Part shown: in pieces, positions 18,957 through 27,502 of the stretch
Numbering within the stretch: the stretch's first letter is position 1
Layout: every line of letters begins with the position of its first letter
Source: Paraburkholderia aromaticivorans
Lineage (GTDB): Bacteria; Pseudomonadota; Gammaproteobacteria; Burkholderiales; Burkholderiaceae
Direction of reading: 5' to 3'
NCBI RefSeq assembly: GCF_012689525.1
Contig: NZ_CP051516.1
Location: 2,170,001 to 2,234,000 of the forward strand
Length of the DNA stretch: 64,000 bases
The notes under the pieces: model-generated
The model's database searches: none
Seen by the model: only the letters and a program-made list of their open reading frames with translations
Told to the model about the DNA's origin: nothing
Made by a program: the position numbers and the translations under genes

Positions 18957-19772
18957 ATGAAGGCAATCGCAAACGCTCGCAGGCAATCCGGCATTTCAAA
19001 AGTCCGCATGCCGAAGCTCAATAAAAAGGATTCGATTGTGATCACCGCGTCGAAACGACAGAAACATCCGGCAATCGGCTCGCGTTACGTCGTATGGACA
19101 CGGCTCGCGCTATTTGCAGGCTGCGTCGTCGCGGCGCTGGCCAACGTTCCGTGCGAGGCGGCTTATATCGTCGTGGACACCGGGCACACGCCGCAGCGTC
19201 CGGGCGCGACCGGCGCAAGCGGGCGCGTCGAATATCTCTACAACCTGGATCTGAGTGCGGCTGTCGCGCACGACCTGCAAGCGTACGGGGATCGCGTCGC
19301 GCGCACATCCGCCGACGGCAAGGAAATCGCGCTGCAGGATCGCTCGACGCATTCGCCCGGCGCCGATCTGTTCGTTTCGATTCACCACGACTCGCTGCAG
19401 CAGGCATGGATCGACGCCGGCCGCCGACGCGACTATCGCGGCTACTCGATCTTCGTGTCGCAACTGAATCCGCATTACGAAGAAAGCCTGCGTTGCGCGA
19501 AGGCCATCGGCGAACAGATGTTAGCCGCGGGAGAAAAGCCGTCGCTGTATCACGCCACGCCGATCAAAGGGGAGAACCGGCCGTTGCTGGATCGGCGCCT
19601 CGGCATTCATCGCTTCGACGATCTGATCGTGCTGAAAACCGCGCCGATGCCCGCCGTGCTCGTCGAGGCCGGCGTGATTGCGAATCCCGACGAGGAAACC
19701 CGGCTGCGCAATCCGGCGACCATCGCACGCATCGCGCAAGCGATCAGCAAGGGCATCGAGGCCTGCCGCTGA
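18957..19772 (+). CDS. N-acetylmuramoyl-L-alanine amidase (Amidase_3)
   Basis: Zinc-dependent peptidoglycan amidase of the AmiC catalytic family, 271 residues. An N-terminal membrane or signal segment lies at about 47-68, so it acts in the periplasm. Zinc ligands are visible as His77 (DTGHTP), Glu92 (GRVEYLYN) and His143 or 144 (SIHHDS), with catalytic Glu237 (VLVEAGVIANPDEE). It lacks the AMIN targeting domain of AmiC, so it is a catalytic-domain-only version. It is convergent with the lipid-synthesis genes that follow. The N-terminal 18 residues before an internal ATG are uncertain. Confidence 0.88.
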   Translation: MKAIANARRQSGISKVRMPKLNKKDSIVITASKRQKHPAIGSRYVVWTRLALFAGCVVAALANVPCEAAYIVVDTGHTPQRPGATGASGRVEYLYNLDLSAAVAHDLQAYGDRVARTSADGKEIALQDRSTHSPGADLFVSIHHDSLQQAWIDAGRRRDYRGYSIFVSQLNPHYEESLRCAKAIGEQMLAAGEKPSLYHATPIKGENRPLLDRRLGIHRFDDLIVLKTAPMPAVLVEAGVIANPDEETRLRNPATIARIAQAISKGIEACR

Positions 19773-19812
19773 CGCGCGGCGGTGCGCATTGAAAGTCCTG
19801 AACGTTTTTTAA

Positions 19813-20745
19813 CTACGGCACATACAGATAACGCACGAGGTGAAAAAACACCGGTGCGGCAAAACAGATCGAGTCGACGCGATCGAGCGCGCCGCCGTGC
19901 CCCGCGATCATCGCCCCCCAGTCTTTCGCGCCGAGCGAGCGCTTCACGGCCGAGAGCACCAGTCCGCCGACAAAACCCGCCAGCACGATCGCCAGCGACA
20001 TCAGAAACGCCGCGCCGAAACTGAACGGCGTGATGCGGTAGAGCGCGGCGCCCGACAAGGTGGCGAGCAGGCCGCCGCCGATAAAACCCTCGACCGTCTT
20101 CGAAGGACTCAGTTGCGGCGCGATCTTGCGCTTGCCGAACAGCTTGCCGACGACGTACTGGAACACGTCGCTGATCTGCACCACCAGCAGGAAGAAGAAC
20201 AGCAGCAACGCGTTGTCGCCCTGATAGTGCGGAATATCGAGAATCAGCAGAGCGGGGGCGTGGCTCAGCCCGTACACGCAGACCATCAGCGCCCAGTGGA
20301 TTTTCGAGTTGCGGCTCAGGAATTCATGCGTGTCCTGCGTGAGCGCCGACACCAGCGACAAGGTGATGAACAGATGCACCGGCACGAAGATCGAGAACAT
20401 GCCGTACCAGTTCACCCACAGCAGCAGATACTGCACCGGAATCGCGATGAAGAATGCGATGAAGAGCGTGGTGTGATCGCTCGGCGAAGTCGGCGTGAGC
20501 GTGATGAATTCGCGCAACGCCAGATACGACACGAAGGCGAACACGATGTACGTTGCAGCCGGTCCGAGACCGATCGCGATCGCCATCACGGCGATCATGC
20601 CCCACCACGCGCGAATGCGCTGATTCAGATTGGCGATGGTCGCGCTGCGCCCGCCGTCGCGCCACGCGAGAATCGCGCCGATGACCGTGGCAATCGCCAG
20701 AAAGCCGGTCACGCCGGCCACCAGTTCCCAGAACGCGGTTCTCAT
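19813..20745 (-). CDS. CdsA-like phosphatidate cytidylyltransferase (YnbB-like)
   Basis: Integral membrane enzyme of the family making CDP-diacylglycerol from phosphatidate and CTP. It is 310 residues with about eight hydrophobic segments and the C-terminal signature SAVKRSLGAKDWGAMIAGHGG followed by ALDRVDSI. It lies 80 bases downstream of a PlsC-type acyltransferase on the same strand, and both are divergent from a CDP-alcohol phosphatidyltransferase. The set resembles E. coli ynbABCD rather than the housekeeping cdsA location, so this is likely a second, specialised cytidylyltransferase. Confidence 0.88.
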   Translation of the reverse strand: MRTAFWELVAGVTGFLAIATVIGAILAWRDGGRSATIANLNQRIRAWWGMIAVMAIAIGLGPAATYIVFAFVSYLALREFITLTPTSPSDHTTLFIAFFIAIPVQYLLLWVNWYGMFSIFVPVHLFITLSLVSALTQDTHEFLSRNSKIHWALMVCVYGLSHAPALLILDIPHYQGDNALLLFFFLLVVQISDVFQYVVGKLFGKRKIAPQLSPSKTVEGFIGGGLLATLSGAALYRITPFSFGAAFLMSLAIVLAGFVGGLVLSAVKRSLGAKDWGAMIAGHGGALDRVDSICFAAPVFFHLVRYLYVP

Positions 20746-20825
20746 AGTGTGTCACCCGTTTCTTGTTATACGTGTTGGTCTGAAGCGCCGCGGTTCGTTG
20801 CTGCTCGACGTTTGCGGCCGCGGTT

Positions 20826-21455
20826 TCAAGCTGGCTGCCGCGCAGGCGAGAGTTCGACGATCGTCTGCCTCGCGCGCGCCAGAAAGTCCGCCTTGTTTTC
20901 GTTCTCCGCGAGCGTCACGGTGCCGCCGAAGTGCACCTTGCAGATCAGCGGCACCGGCCAGATTGCGCCCTTGGGCATGATGCGCTGCAGGTTCTCGAGA
21001 TAGACCGGGCACAGTTCGACATCGGGAAACTCGCTGGCGAGCCGATACAGACCGCTTTTGAACGGCTGCGGCAAGGCTTCGGCGCTGCGCGTGCCTTCCG
21101 GAAAGATGATGATCGAATGACCGAGCCGCAGGGCTTCGCGTACCGGGTCGAGCGGATCGCCTTCGCTTTCCTTGTTGCGGTCGATCAGCACCACGTTGAG
21201 CAGATGCTTCGCGATATGCACCTTGGCGTTGCCGCGCTGCCAGTAATCGCGTGCCGCTACCGGACGCACTTGCCCGCGCAATTCGCGTGGCAAGGCGGCG
21301 AGGATCGCCAGCGTGTCGACGTGGCTGGTGTGATTGGAGAAGTAGATCTTCTGCGTGGCGTTCGGCGCACCTCGATGCCAGACGGGATAAGCGCCTGCGA
21401 CGAGACGCACCAGACCCAGCAGAAAATCGCGCTGCCATGCGTGCCAGATACTCAT
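20826..21455 (-). CDS. 1-acylglycerol-3-phosphate acyltransferase (PlsC family)
   Basis: Membrane-associated acyltransferase of 209 residues. The catalytic HX4D motif is at His42-Asp47 (NHTSHVD), and the substrate-binding FPEGTRS is at about 118-124. These enzymes add the second acyl chain to lysophosphatidate, giving the substrate of CdsA. Transcribed toward the CdsA-like gene with 80 bases between, so the two steps are probably co-expressed. The start at 21455 is supported by GAGAGG about ten bases upstream. Confidence 0.88.
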   Translation of the reverse strand: MSIWHAWQRDFLLGLVRLVAGAYPVWHRGAPNATQKIYFSNHTSHVDTLAILAALPRELRGQVRPVAARDYWQRGNAKVHIAKHLLNVVLIDRNKESEGDPLDPVREALRLGHSIIIFPEGTRSAEALPQPFKSGLYRLASEFPDVELCPVYLENLQRIMPKGAIWPVPLICKVHFGGTVTLAENENKADFLARARQTIVELSPARQPA

Positions 21456-21716
21456 TGAATGCGCCTCTCAAAACGATGCGCCGCGACGCGGCAGTGACGT
21501 TCGATCATCAATTTATGGTTTTACCCAGGCAAATAGCAGGCGTTTCAGTCGCGGCATTATGACGATTTTTTTCGGCTCACACCACATTGATTTAACGCGC
21601 GTCTCTATTCTTGACGTTTGAGCGCATTTAAATGACGATGTCGCTGATCAAAACAAGGTGCGCAGCGGATATTGTCGTATCCCGTCCCGGCTAACTCTTC
21701 CAAAAAGTAAATAAAT
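21456..21716. promoter_or_regulatory. Divergent promoter region of the lipid-synthesis cluster
   Basis: 261 bases, notably AT-richer than the surroundings, between the start of the PlsC gene and that of the CDP-alcohol phosphatidyltransferase. It must hold promoters for both arms. A TTGACG hexamer occurs at about 21613, but no convincing -10 partner is seen at 16-18 bases, so I do not assign a precise promoter. Confidence 0.45.
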
Positions 21717-22319
21717 ATGAGCGTCTACGCACTCAAACCAAAGTTCCAGAATCTGCTGCGTCCTTTGGTGCGGCGACTGGCGGCGGCAGGCGTAAGCGCC
21801 AATCAGGTGACCGTGGCGGCGGCACTCGGCTCGATTCTGGTCGGTGGCGTGGCGGCGTTCGGATTTCCGCTTGACCGGCTATTCCTGTTGATCCCCGTCT
21901 GGCTGTTCCTGCGCATGGCGTTAAACGCAATCGACGGCATGCTGGCGCGCGAGTTCGGCCAGAAGAGCGCACTGGGCGCTTACCTGAACGAACTGGGCGA
22001 CGTCGTATCGGACATCGCGCTCGTTTTACCGTTTCTGGTGATTGCCGCATTCAACCCGGCGGATATCTGGGCGTTTGCGCTCGTCGCCGTGATCGTGGAA
22101 TGCGCGGGATTGATCGGGCCGCTGGCGGGCGCGACGCGCCGCTATGACGGCCCGCTCGGCAAGAGCGATCGCGCGGTGGCGGTCGGCGCGGTCGGCCTGT
22201 GGATCGGTCTCGGCCTGCCGGTCGCGCCGTGGGCCGGATGGTTGTGGCGCGCGCTGGTGCTGCTGTCGCTCGTCACCATCTGCAAGCGCGTGAGCAACGG
22301 CGTCGCGCAGACGCGTTGA
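21717..22319 (+). CDS. CDP-alcohol phosphatidyltransferase (YnbA-like)
   Basis: Membrane enzyme of 200 residues that transfers a phosphatidyl group from CDP-diacylglycerol to an alcohol. The family motif is D-x2-D-G-x2-A-R-x8-G-x3-D-x3-D. Here it reads Asn70-x2-Asp73-Gly74-x2-Ala77-Arg78-x8-Gly87-x3-Asn91-x3-Asp95-x3-Asp99, so two Asp positions are Asn and an extra Asp follows. My recollection is that E. coli YnbA shows the same pattern, so it may mark a subfamily rather than a defect. The acceptor alcohol is unknown. No strong ribosome site precedes the ATG. Confidence 0.85.
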   Translation: MSVYALKPKFQNLLRPLVRRLAAAGVSANQVTVAAALGSILVGGVAAFGFPLDRLFLLIPVWLFLRMALNAIDGMLAREFGQKSALGAYLNELGDVVSDIALVLPFLVIAAFNPADIWAFALVAVIVECAGLIGPLAGATRRYDGPLGKSDRAVAVGAVGLWIGLGLPVAPWAGWLWRALVLLSLVTICKRVSNGVAQTR

Positions 22320-22364
22320 TGATTAGACGCGGCGCGGCATGCCGCCGCGCCTCTGACCGTCGAA

Positions 22365-22850
22365 ATGCCCGGCTGGGCGAGACGCGATCCGGCCATTCGC
22401 TACGTCTGCGTGCCGCAGTTCGATCTGCTGCCACCGACGCTCGCCCAATTGCAGCAGGCCGTCGCCGCCGTCGACATGCTGCACGAGCAAGGACATACCG
22501 TGGTGACGTGCTGCGCGCTCGGCTACTCGCGCAGCGCGCTGACGGTGGCCGCATGGCTCACCTTGCATCTGCAAATCGACGATGCGCAGGCCGTGCTGGC
22601 GCTGGTGCGCGAGGCGCGGCCGCGTGTGCTCATCAAGGAGGAGAGCGCGGCAGCGGAGCTGAGTGAAGGGGAGGCACTCGCGGCGCTCGATCGCGCGTTA
22701 CTGGAACTCGGCTGGATCGGCGACGCGAAAGCCGGGCACGCGCTCGATGCGCGCTTGCGCGGCATCGCGCCGCTCGTCCGGATCGCGACCGGCCTGGCGG
22801 GCGCGCAGGTGGTGACGGTGGTTGTGGCGGTGTTGGCAGGCGCGTTTTAA
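22365..22850 (+). CDS. Dual-specificity/PTP-type phosphatase (YnbD-like), possibly shortened
   Basis: A 161-residue protein with the CX5R phosphatase loop CALGYSRSA (Cys50-Arg56) and a general-acid Asp about 30 residues earlier (QFDLLPP, Asp20). A C-terminal hydrophobic segment (VVTVVVAVLAGAF) may anchor it. It follows the CDP-alcohol transferase by 45 bases; phosphatases of this fold can act on phosphatidylglycerophosphate. The open frame continues upstream of the ATG to 22323 (APLTVEMPGW), and a usual N-terminal region is missing, so the gene may have lost its 5' part or use a non-ATG start. Confidence 0.75.
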   Translation: MPGWARRDPAIRYVCVPQFDLLPPTLAQLQQAVAAVDMLHEQGHTVVTCCALGYSRSALTVAAWLTLHLQIDDAQAVLALVREARPRVLIKEESAAAELSEGEALAALDRALLELGWIGDAKAGHALDARLRGIAPLVRIATGLAGAQVVTVVVAVLAGAF

Positions 22851-22928
22851 AGATCCTGCCAACTACGGCAGGCATCGTGCCTCACGCCGTTTGCGTTCGC
22901 TAACGCCCATCAGTGCGGGCCGAACCCG

Positions 22929-23621
22929 TCACGACAGCGTTTGATCGACCGCCTCGCGGATCGTATTCAACCTGATCCGATCCTGCGGCAGTTGCGAATA
23001 GTTAAGGAATCGACCCGGCTCATCGGCGACGATGCCGTTAAGGAAATCGCGCTTGTGCGCCAGAATGCGCTGCGGATAACGTTGAGCCCGGCCTTCGTCC
23101 TTGAGGAACACGGCAACGAAATCGTTCCACTGGTCCGCGTGCTGCAGGCTCGTATACGATTCGAGCAAAAGCGGATTCATGCCGTTGCGTTTGCTCCAGG
23201 CCACGAGAGCGTTGCCGCTGTCCGGGTAGAAGCGCCAGCAATCCACCGGCCACCGATGAAAATCGCCATTCGAAGGTACGTTCAGATAAAAGAGTCCCGC
23301 GGGCTTGAGGATGCGCATGACTTCGAGAAACAGCAGCCAGAACATCTCCGAATGTTCGAAGACGGAACTGGCGAGCACGATGTCGGCGCTCTCGTCGGCA
23401 AACGGTAGTGCATAGGGGTCTTGCAGCACCACGTCAACGCCGCGGCCTGCCACGAAATCGACCCCCGTGTAGGCAAAGGCGTCCGGACACACGCTGCGCA
23501 GCGAGCCGTTGACGTCCTGGCTGCCGATTTCGATCACGCTTATCTTCTCGTCGGGCGACACAACATGCGGCGCGTAGCAGTCAAAGAATTGCTGGCAGTT
23601 TTGCATGGCGGTGGGATGCAT
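22929..23621 (-). CDS. Class I SAM-dependent methyltransferase
   Basis: A 230-residue protein with the Rossmann SAM-binding pattern: ISVIEIGSQDVNGSL (motif I), YTGVDFVAGRGVDVV, then DIVLASSVFEHSEMFW and LKPAGLFYLNVPS. The acceptor cannot be told. It is the last of three minus-strand genes with glycan-type proteins, so it may methylate a sugar or a surface structure. The start at 23621 has GGAGA nearby; an ATG at 23606 is also possible. Confidence 0.8.
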   Translation of the reverse strand: MHPTAMQNCQQFFDCYAPHVVSPDEKISVIEIGSQDVNGSLRSVCPDAFAYTGVDFVAGRGVDVVLQDPYALPFADESADIVLASSVFEHSEMFWLLFLEVMRILKPAGLFYLNVPSNGDFHRWPVDCWRFYPDSGNALVAWSKRNGMNPLLLESYTSLQHADQWNDFVAVFLKDEGRAQRYPQRILAHKRDFLNGIVADEPGRFLNYSQLPQDRIRLNTIREAVDQTLS

Positions 23622-23756
23622 AGCCGTTCTCCGGATGAAGTTATGCCGGGCGACAGAGCGCAATGGCTGGCACAAAGCGAATGGGTTGACGATGCGTTGC
23701 TAGCGCGCGCGAGAAAAGCGAGGCTGGATCCCTCGCGCGAGTTGGCCTGCACGTGA

Positions 23757-25172
23757 TCATTGCGTGGCTAGCCATGCCGCTGAGTTTTCCACGACGGGAT
23801 CCCAGTCGCCCTCGTGTGTCTGCCGCAGCACGGTCACGCCTTCGACCCACGGGCTAGTGGTTCCCTGGCTGCCCCAACGCCAGTCGCCAGAAGTGTTGAG
23901 CGGCACACAGGTGGGCTTGCCCATCATCGCGGCAAGATTGGCGACCGCCGAGTCCACCGCGACCACGGCGTCCAGTTCGCCGATGCACGCGGCGGTGTCG
24001 TCGAAAAAGTGGATGCCGGGCAGATAGCGGTCGACATCGCCGGCCGGTGCGCCGGCCGAGGCTTCTGTCACCGGGTGGTGCAGGTTCACGAACTGTATCC
24101 GGTCGGCCAGGACGGGGTCCGTCACGATCCGGTTCACCGCCCCGAGTGGCAGGCTGCGGCGCGTAGCCCAGCACCGCATCGTGCTGCCGACGTGAGGCAG
24201 GTGTCGCTGGTAGCAATCCCAGAACAGGCCGACCAGCCTTTTCCCCGGATGTTGCGCGCGCAGTTGCCGAGCCCACTCCGCCGCGATCTGCTGCTTCGCA
24301 AGCGGAGCCCGCATGTACGGCTGAAATCGGAATCCGGAGGGTTGCTGCGCGGCACTTAGAAGCGGCAGATGCAGCAGCGTCGCGTACAGATGCGGCGCGA
24401 ACGCCTCCACGCGCAGCTGCACCGCGTCGGGCAATGCAATGTGCGAGGCCAATGGACGTTCTGCGCTGACGACTTCGCACTCAGGCAGCGACGCCTGCAT
24501 GAGCGCATGCGCCTGCGGGTCGCAAGTGATCATCACAGTCGCGCCGGCGGCCCGCCAGTCGGCCACGCAGGCCGCCAGCAGAAAGTTATCGCCGAAACCC
24601 AACTGATGTGCGATGAGCACGCGTCGATCGCGCAGGTCGGATTCGCCGGCCCATTCAGGGACGCCGACCGGACGATAACTTGCCGCATCGCCGGATTCGT
24701 TGCGTTTGAGCCAGTGCGCGAAGCCCCGCGTGTCTCCGGCCTTGAGCATCCCCTCGCCCAGAAGATGCCCGGCCGTCGCGACGATCCGCGGCGTCGCTGA
24801 TGTGGAGAGCTGTCGCACCTCGTCCAGTTGTGGAATCGCGCGTTCGAGATCGCCGGCCATCATCAGGCTATAGCCGAGTCGCAGCCTGGAGAGCGCGGGG
24901 TCGCTCGACATCGACGGGTCATGCGCGCGTGTCTCGACCGCCTCGGCGTGCCGGCCTAGCAGGTCCAATGCGAAAGCGCGCATCGCCAGAAAATCGGAGT
25001 GCTGCGCGCCGACTGCCAGCGCCCGGTCCGCCCATGGAAGGAGTTCGTCCTCACGCGCGAGCGCGATCAGCGTGTCGCAGATCTCGCGCACGTTCGCAAG
25101 ATTGTGCGGATCGTGCTCATGACGCGCATAGGCGGCGCGAAGTTGCTGTTCCAGTTCGAAGGTCGTCGTCAC
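23757..25172 (-). CDS. TPR-containing protein with GT9-like C-terminal domain
   Basis: A 471-residue protein. Residues about 1-165 are helical repeats of TPR type (WADRALAVGAQHSDFLAMRAFALD, LRLGYSLMMAGDLERAIPQLDE). The C-terminal half resembles heptosyltransferase-like GT-B proteins: VLIAHQLGFGDNFLLAACV, KRLVGLFWDCYQRH, and the end pattern LDAVVAVDSAVANLAAMMGKPT...DWRW. Such TPR-GT proteins usually glycosylate polysaccharide or surface proteins. The GTG start overlaps the stop of the preceding DUF5672 gene by four bases (25169-25172), so translation is coupled. Confidence 0.75.
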   Translation of the reverse strand: MTTTFELEQQLRAAYARHEHDPHNLANVREICDTLIALAREDELLPWADRALAVGAQHSDFLAMRAFALDLLGRHAEAVETRAHDPSMSSDPALSRLRLGYSLMMAGDLERAIPQLDEVRQLSTSATPRIVATAGHLLGEGMLKAGDTRGFAHWLKRNESGDAASYRPVGVPEWAGESDLRDRRVLIAHQLGFGDNFLLAACVADWRAAGATVMITCDPQAHALMQASLPECEVVSAERPLASHIALPDAVQLRVEAFAPHLYATLLHLPLLSAAQQPSGFRFQPYMRAPLAKQQIAAEWARQLRAQHPGKRLVGLFWDCYQRHLPHVGSTMRCWATRRSLPLGAVNRIVTDPVLADRIQFVNLHHPVTEASAGAPAGDVDRYLPGIHFFDDTAACIGELDAVVAVDSAVANLAAMMGKPTCVPLNTSGDWRWGSQGTTSPWVEGVTVLRQTHEGDWDPVVENSAAWLATQ

Positions 25173-26050
25173 GTGCCGAATTCTCCTCGGTCATTGTTCA
25201 CGAGCCTTTCGCAGAGGTCGACATACTGCAGGACAGCTTCGCCGGCCACGCCGGTTGCCATCATGTTCTGCACGATCTGCTGTGTGCTCCAGAGGTGCCG
25301 GTAGCGTTCATACATCACCTTCATGCAGGCGAATTTGCGCTGGTCGCAGTAAGCCATGAGCAATTGCATGACCTCGCTGGAGGTGAAGGTCCGGACGTCG
25401 AGCGCGCCGACCATCTCCATCATCGTGTCGTCGTCGACGTGCCGCCACATGTTGAACGCGGCATGAAAACCGAATGTCGGGTTGTCAGGGCGGATGTGCT
25501 CATAAGCAAACTGGACCGCGACATCCGCAGGCGCAAAACGGATGCCGTACTCCGTTTCGAGCAACGGCCGGTAGATCCGGCAGATCAGGTCATCTTCGTT
25601 GACGCCGGGCAGAAATTCAAACCGTGTGTGGGCGAGCGCCTGCAACAGCTTCTTCGAACGCAGTGAAAACCCGCCGTTGCCCACGTTCATCCCATCCGTG
25701 TGGAACGGCCACCATGCACCGATATAATCGTAGCCGAAAAACGTATCGCTCCACGCCGCGGCGTCCAGCACGTAGCCGTCCCACTGGATGACAAGTACCC
25801 ACGGCGTGGCGACATGATTCACGAGATGCTTGATCATGAAGGCGGAGTAATCCTGCTTCGACTGCAGGCGCGGAATCAGCACCGTGCGCGCGCCACGGGT
25901 GGGCACAGCCTCGTGGGTGAAGAGGATCGCGTCCGCGAACGTGCAGCGGGCCCCCGAGATGTCGAGCGCGCGTGCAGCGAGCGCTGGATGTATCGAGTCG
26001 GCTGCACAGACGGTCACTGTGTTCAGATCCACGATAGGGTTGCTAATCAT
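25169..26050 (-). CDS. DUF5672 (glycosyltransferase-like) protein
   Basis: A 293-residue protein resembling the DUF5672 family, related to GT-A type glycosyltransferases. Features include LVIQWDGYVLDAAAW (QxDG-type segment), YDYIGAWWPFH, the GNGGFSLRSKK motif and NEDDLICRIYRP. Experimental function is not known to me. It overlaps the TPR-GT9 gene by four bases, so the two are one transcriptional unit. The ATG at 26050 was chosen; an ATG at 26083 would add 11 residues. Confidence 0.75.
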   Translation of the reverse strand: MISNPIVDLNTVTVCAADSIHPALAARALDISGARCTFADAILFTHEAVPTRGARTVLIPRLQSKQDYSAFMIKHLVNHVATPWVLVIQWDGYVLDAAAWSDTFFGYDYIGAWWPFHTDGMNVGNGGFSLRSKKLLQALAHTRFEFLPGVNEDDLICRIYRPLLETEYGIRFAPADVAVQFAYEHIRPDNPTFGFHAAFNMWRHVDDDTMMEMVGALDVRTFTSSEVMQLLMAYCDQRKFACMKVMYERYRHLWSTQQIVQNMMATGVAGEAVLQYVDLCERLVNNDRGEFGT

Positions 26051-26396
26051 CGGTGCGGGTTGGTCCGGCGGTACTGGTGACAAAGCTGTTCAAGCTCTCT
26101 TCTCCGATGACCGGGACCGCATGTCCGGATCAGCGAGGCGAATGGCGCGCAAGACCGAAAGTAGTATAGGTCGTCGTGGATATCAAGCGAGTTTTCGCTA
26201 CAGAATATCGGAAGACGACAAGGGCGCGCATTGTACAGCCCGAACTCGAGCATACCTTGTCAAATGTGTGAAGCCGGTGCGGCATCGATTCGCATGCCTG
26301 TCTATTGCGGGAGGACATTCCGGTTTCGAGGAAGCGCGGGGCCCGAAAAGCCCCCGCGCTGGTGTGCGTGCCGGTCATCCGGTCACGCCAATTCCA
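26051..26396. other. Intergenic region with terminator
   Basis: 346 bases between the DUF5672 start and the cupin stop. The part near 26333-26360 is a hairpin; the AT-richer part at about 26150-26260 likely holds the promoter for the glycan-type operon. No gene is supported here. Confidence 0.5.
26333..26360 (-). terminator. Terminator hairpin after azoR-cupin operon
   Basis: AGCGCGGGG (26333-26341) pairs with CCCCGCGCT (26352-26360) in a perfect 9-base stem around a 10-base loop, 37 bases after the stop of the cupin gene in its reading direction. The following bases on the minus strand are TTCC rather than a long T-run. Confidence 0.5.
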
Positions 26397-26828
26397 TCAC
26401 TTCTTGTCGAACGTAACGAGGTTCTTGTCTTTCGTGTCGGCCACGAAAATCGCCAGCAGCCTGGCGGGTTCGGTATCGCTCGCGTTTTCGCTGACGGTGT
26501 GATGCACGCCGGGCTTCTCGGTCCAGTGCTCGCCGGCATGGTAGACGCGTTCTTCGCCGTCGTTCACGCGGCTGCGGATCGCGCCCGACAGCACGTAGCC
26601 GACCACGAAAGCCTGGCCGTGCCGATGCGGCGACGACTTGCCGCCGGGCGCATACTCGACGACGAGCGCCGTCATCGTCTTGCCCGGTACGTTGGCGATC
26701 GCCTCGGCGAACGCGGGCGTGATCGTCTCGTGCGGCGCGGTTGCGTCGGCGGCGAATGCGGACTGTGAAGTCCCCAGAATAGAAAGGCTGGCGAGCGTGG
26801 CCGCCGCGATCAGTGTGCGGATTTTCAT
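26397..26828 (-). CDS. Exported cupin-domain protein
   Basis: A 143-residue protein with a standard signal peptide (cleavage after SAFA, about residue 26), so periplasmic. The cupin barrel has the metal-binding pattern SSPHRHGQAFVVGYVLSG in motif 1 and EHWTEKPGVHHTVSEN in motif 2. Metal-binding cupins of this kind range from enzymes to sensors. The ATG overlaps the azoR stop (ATGA, 26825-26828), so the two genes are translationally coupled, suggesting a role with quinone or azo-type electrophiles, by context only. Confidence 0.82.
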   Translation of the reverse strand: MKIRTLIAAATLASLSILGTSQSAFAADATAPHETITPAFAEAIANVPGKTMTALVVEYAPGGKSSPHRHGQAFVVGYVLSGAIRSRVNDGEERVYHAGEHWTEKPGVHHTVSENASDTEPARLLAIFVADTKDKNLVTFDKK

Positions 26829-27502
26829 GCTGTGACTCCTGACAAGACATCGTGGTTTTCATTGCTCGAATCCGACGACGCCCAGATCGACGCCACCGCG
26901 TCCAGTTCGGCGCGTGCGCGCTGAAGCGCTTCGGTGCGCGCTTCGGGATCGGCAAACTGCAGCGGCTGGGCATCGACAAAGGTCGGATCGGCGACGCCGA
27001 GGAAGCCGAACGCAGCCTTCAGCGAGGGCGTGAGCGCATCCATGCCCGCGTAAGGCGAGCCCGGACGCAAATCCGCGCCGCGGCTCGTGACGAAGAGCAC
27101 CTTCTGGCGTGAAAGCTGACCGACCACGCGGCCGTCGTCCGCATTCACATAGGTCAGGCCCGTACGCGTGATGCTGTCGATAAACGCCTTGAACGCGGAG
27201 GGCATCGACCAGTTGTACATGGGCATGGCGAAGACGAACGCATCGGCGTCGAGCAGGCGTTGGCACAGCGCATCGGAACCGGCCAGCGTCGCCTTCATCG
27301 CAGGCGTGCGATCCTGCGCGGCCGTGTACGTGGCGATGGCGAAAGCCTCGTTGACATGCGGCGGGGTGTCGATCGTGACATCCAGATAATCGACTTCGAA
27401 CTCCGCGCCTTCTTCGCGCAGGCGTTCCAGAAAATAGCGGCTCAATGCGCGGGAGTTGGATCGCTCGCGTTTGGCGCTGGCGTCGACGTGCATGATCTTC
27501 AT
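26825..27502 (-). CDS. azoR: FMN-dependent NADH-azoreductase
   Basis: Flavodoxin-like reductase of 225 residues that reduces azo compounds and quinones by two electrons using NADH. Motifs are the FMN phosphate-binding DASAKRERSNSRALSRYF, AMPMYNWSMPSAFKAFIDSI (typical PMYNF-like loop) and VTSRGADLRPG. It is divergent from marR (27737) across 234 bases and overlaps the exported cupin gene. MarR proteins often control divergent quinone-response genes, so co-regulation is possible. Confidence 0.9.
   Translation of the reverse strand: MKIMHVDASAKRERSNSRALSRYFLERLREEGAEFEVDYLDVTIDTPPHVNEAFAIATYTAAQDRTPAMKATLAGSDALCQRLLDADAFVFAMPMYNWSMPSAFKAFIDSITRTGLTYVNADDGRVVGQLSRQKVLFVTSRGADLRPGSPYAGMDALTPSLKAAFGFLGVADPTFVDAQPLQFADPEARTEALQRARAELDAVASIWASSDSSNENHDVLSGVTA

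Noticed and set aside
23757..25172. Reading the TPR-GT9 protein as an LPS heptosyltransferase
   Set aside because: Only the C-terminal half is GT9-like and no LPS core genes are nearby; a specific heptose role is not supported.
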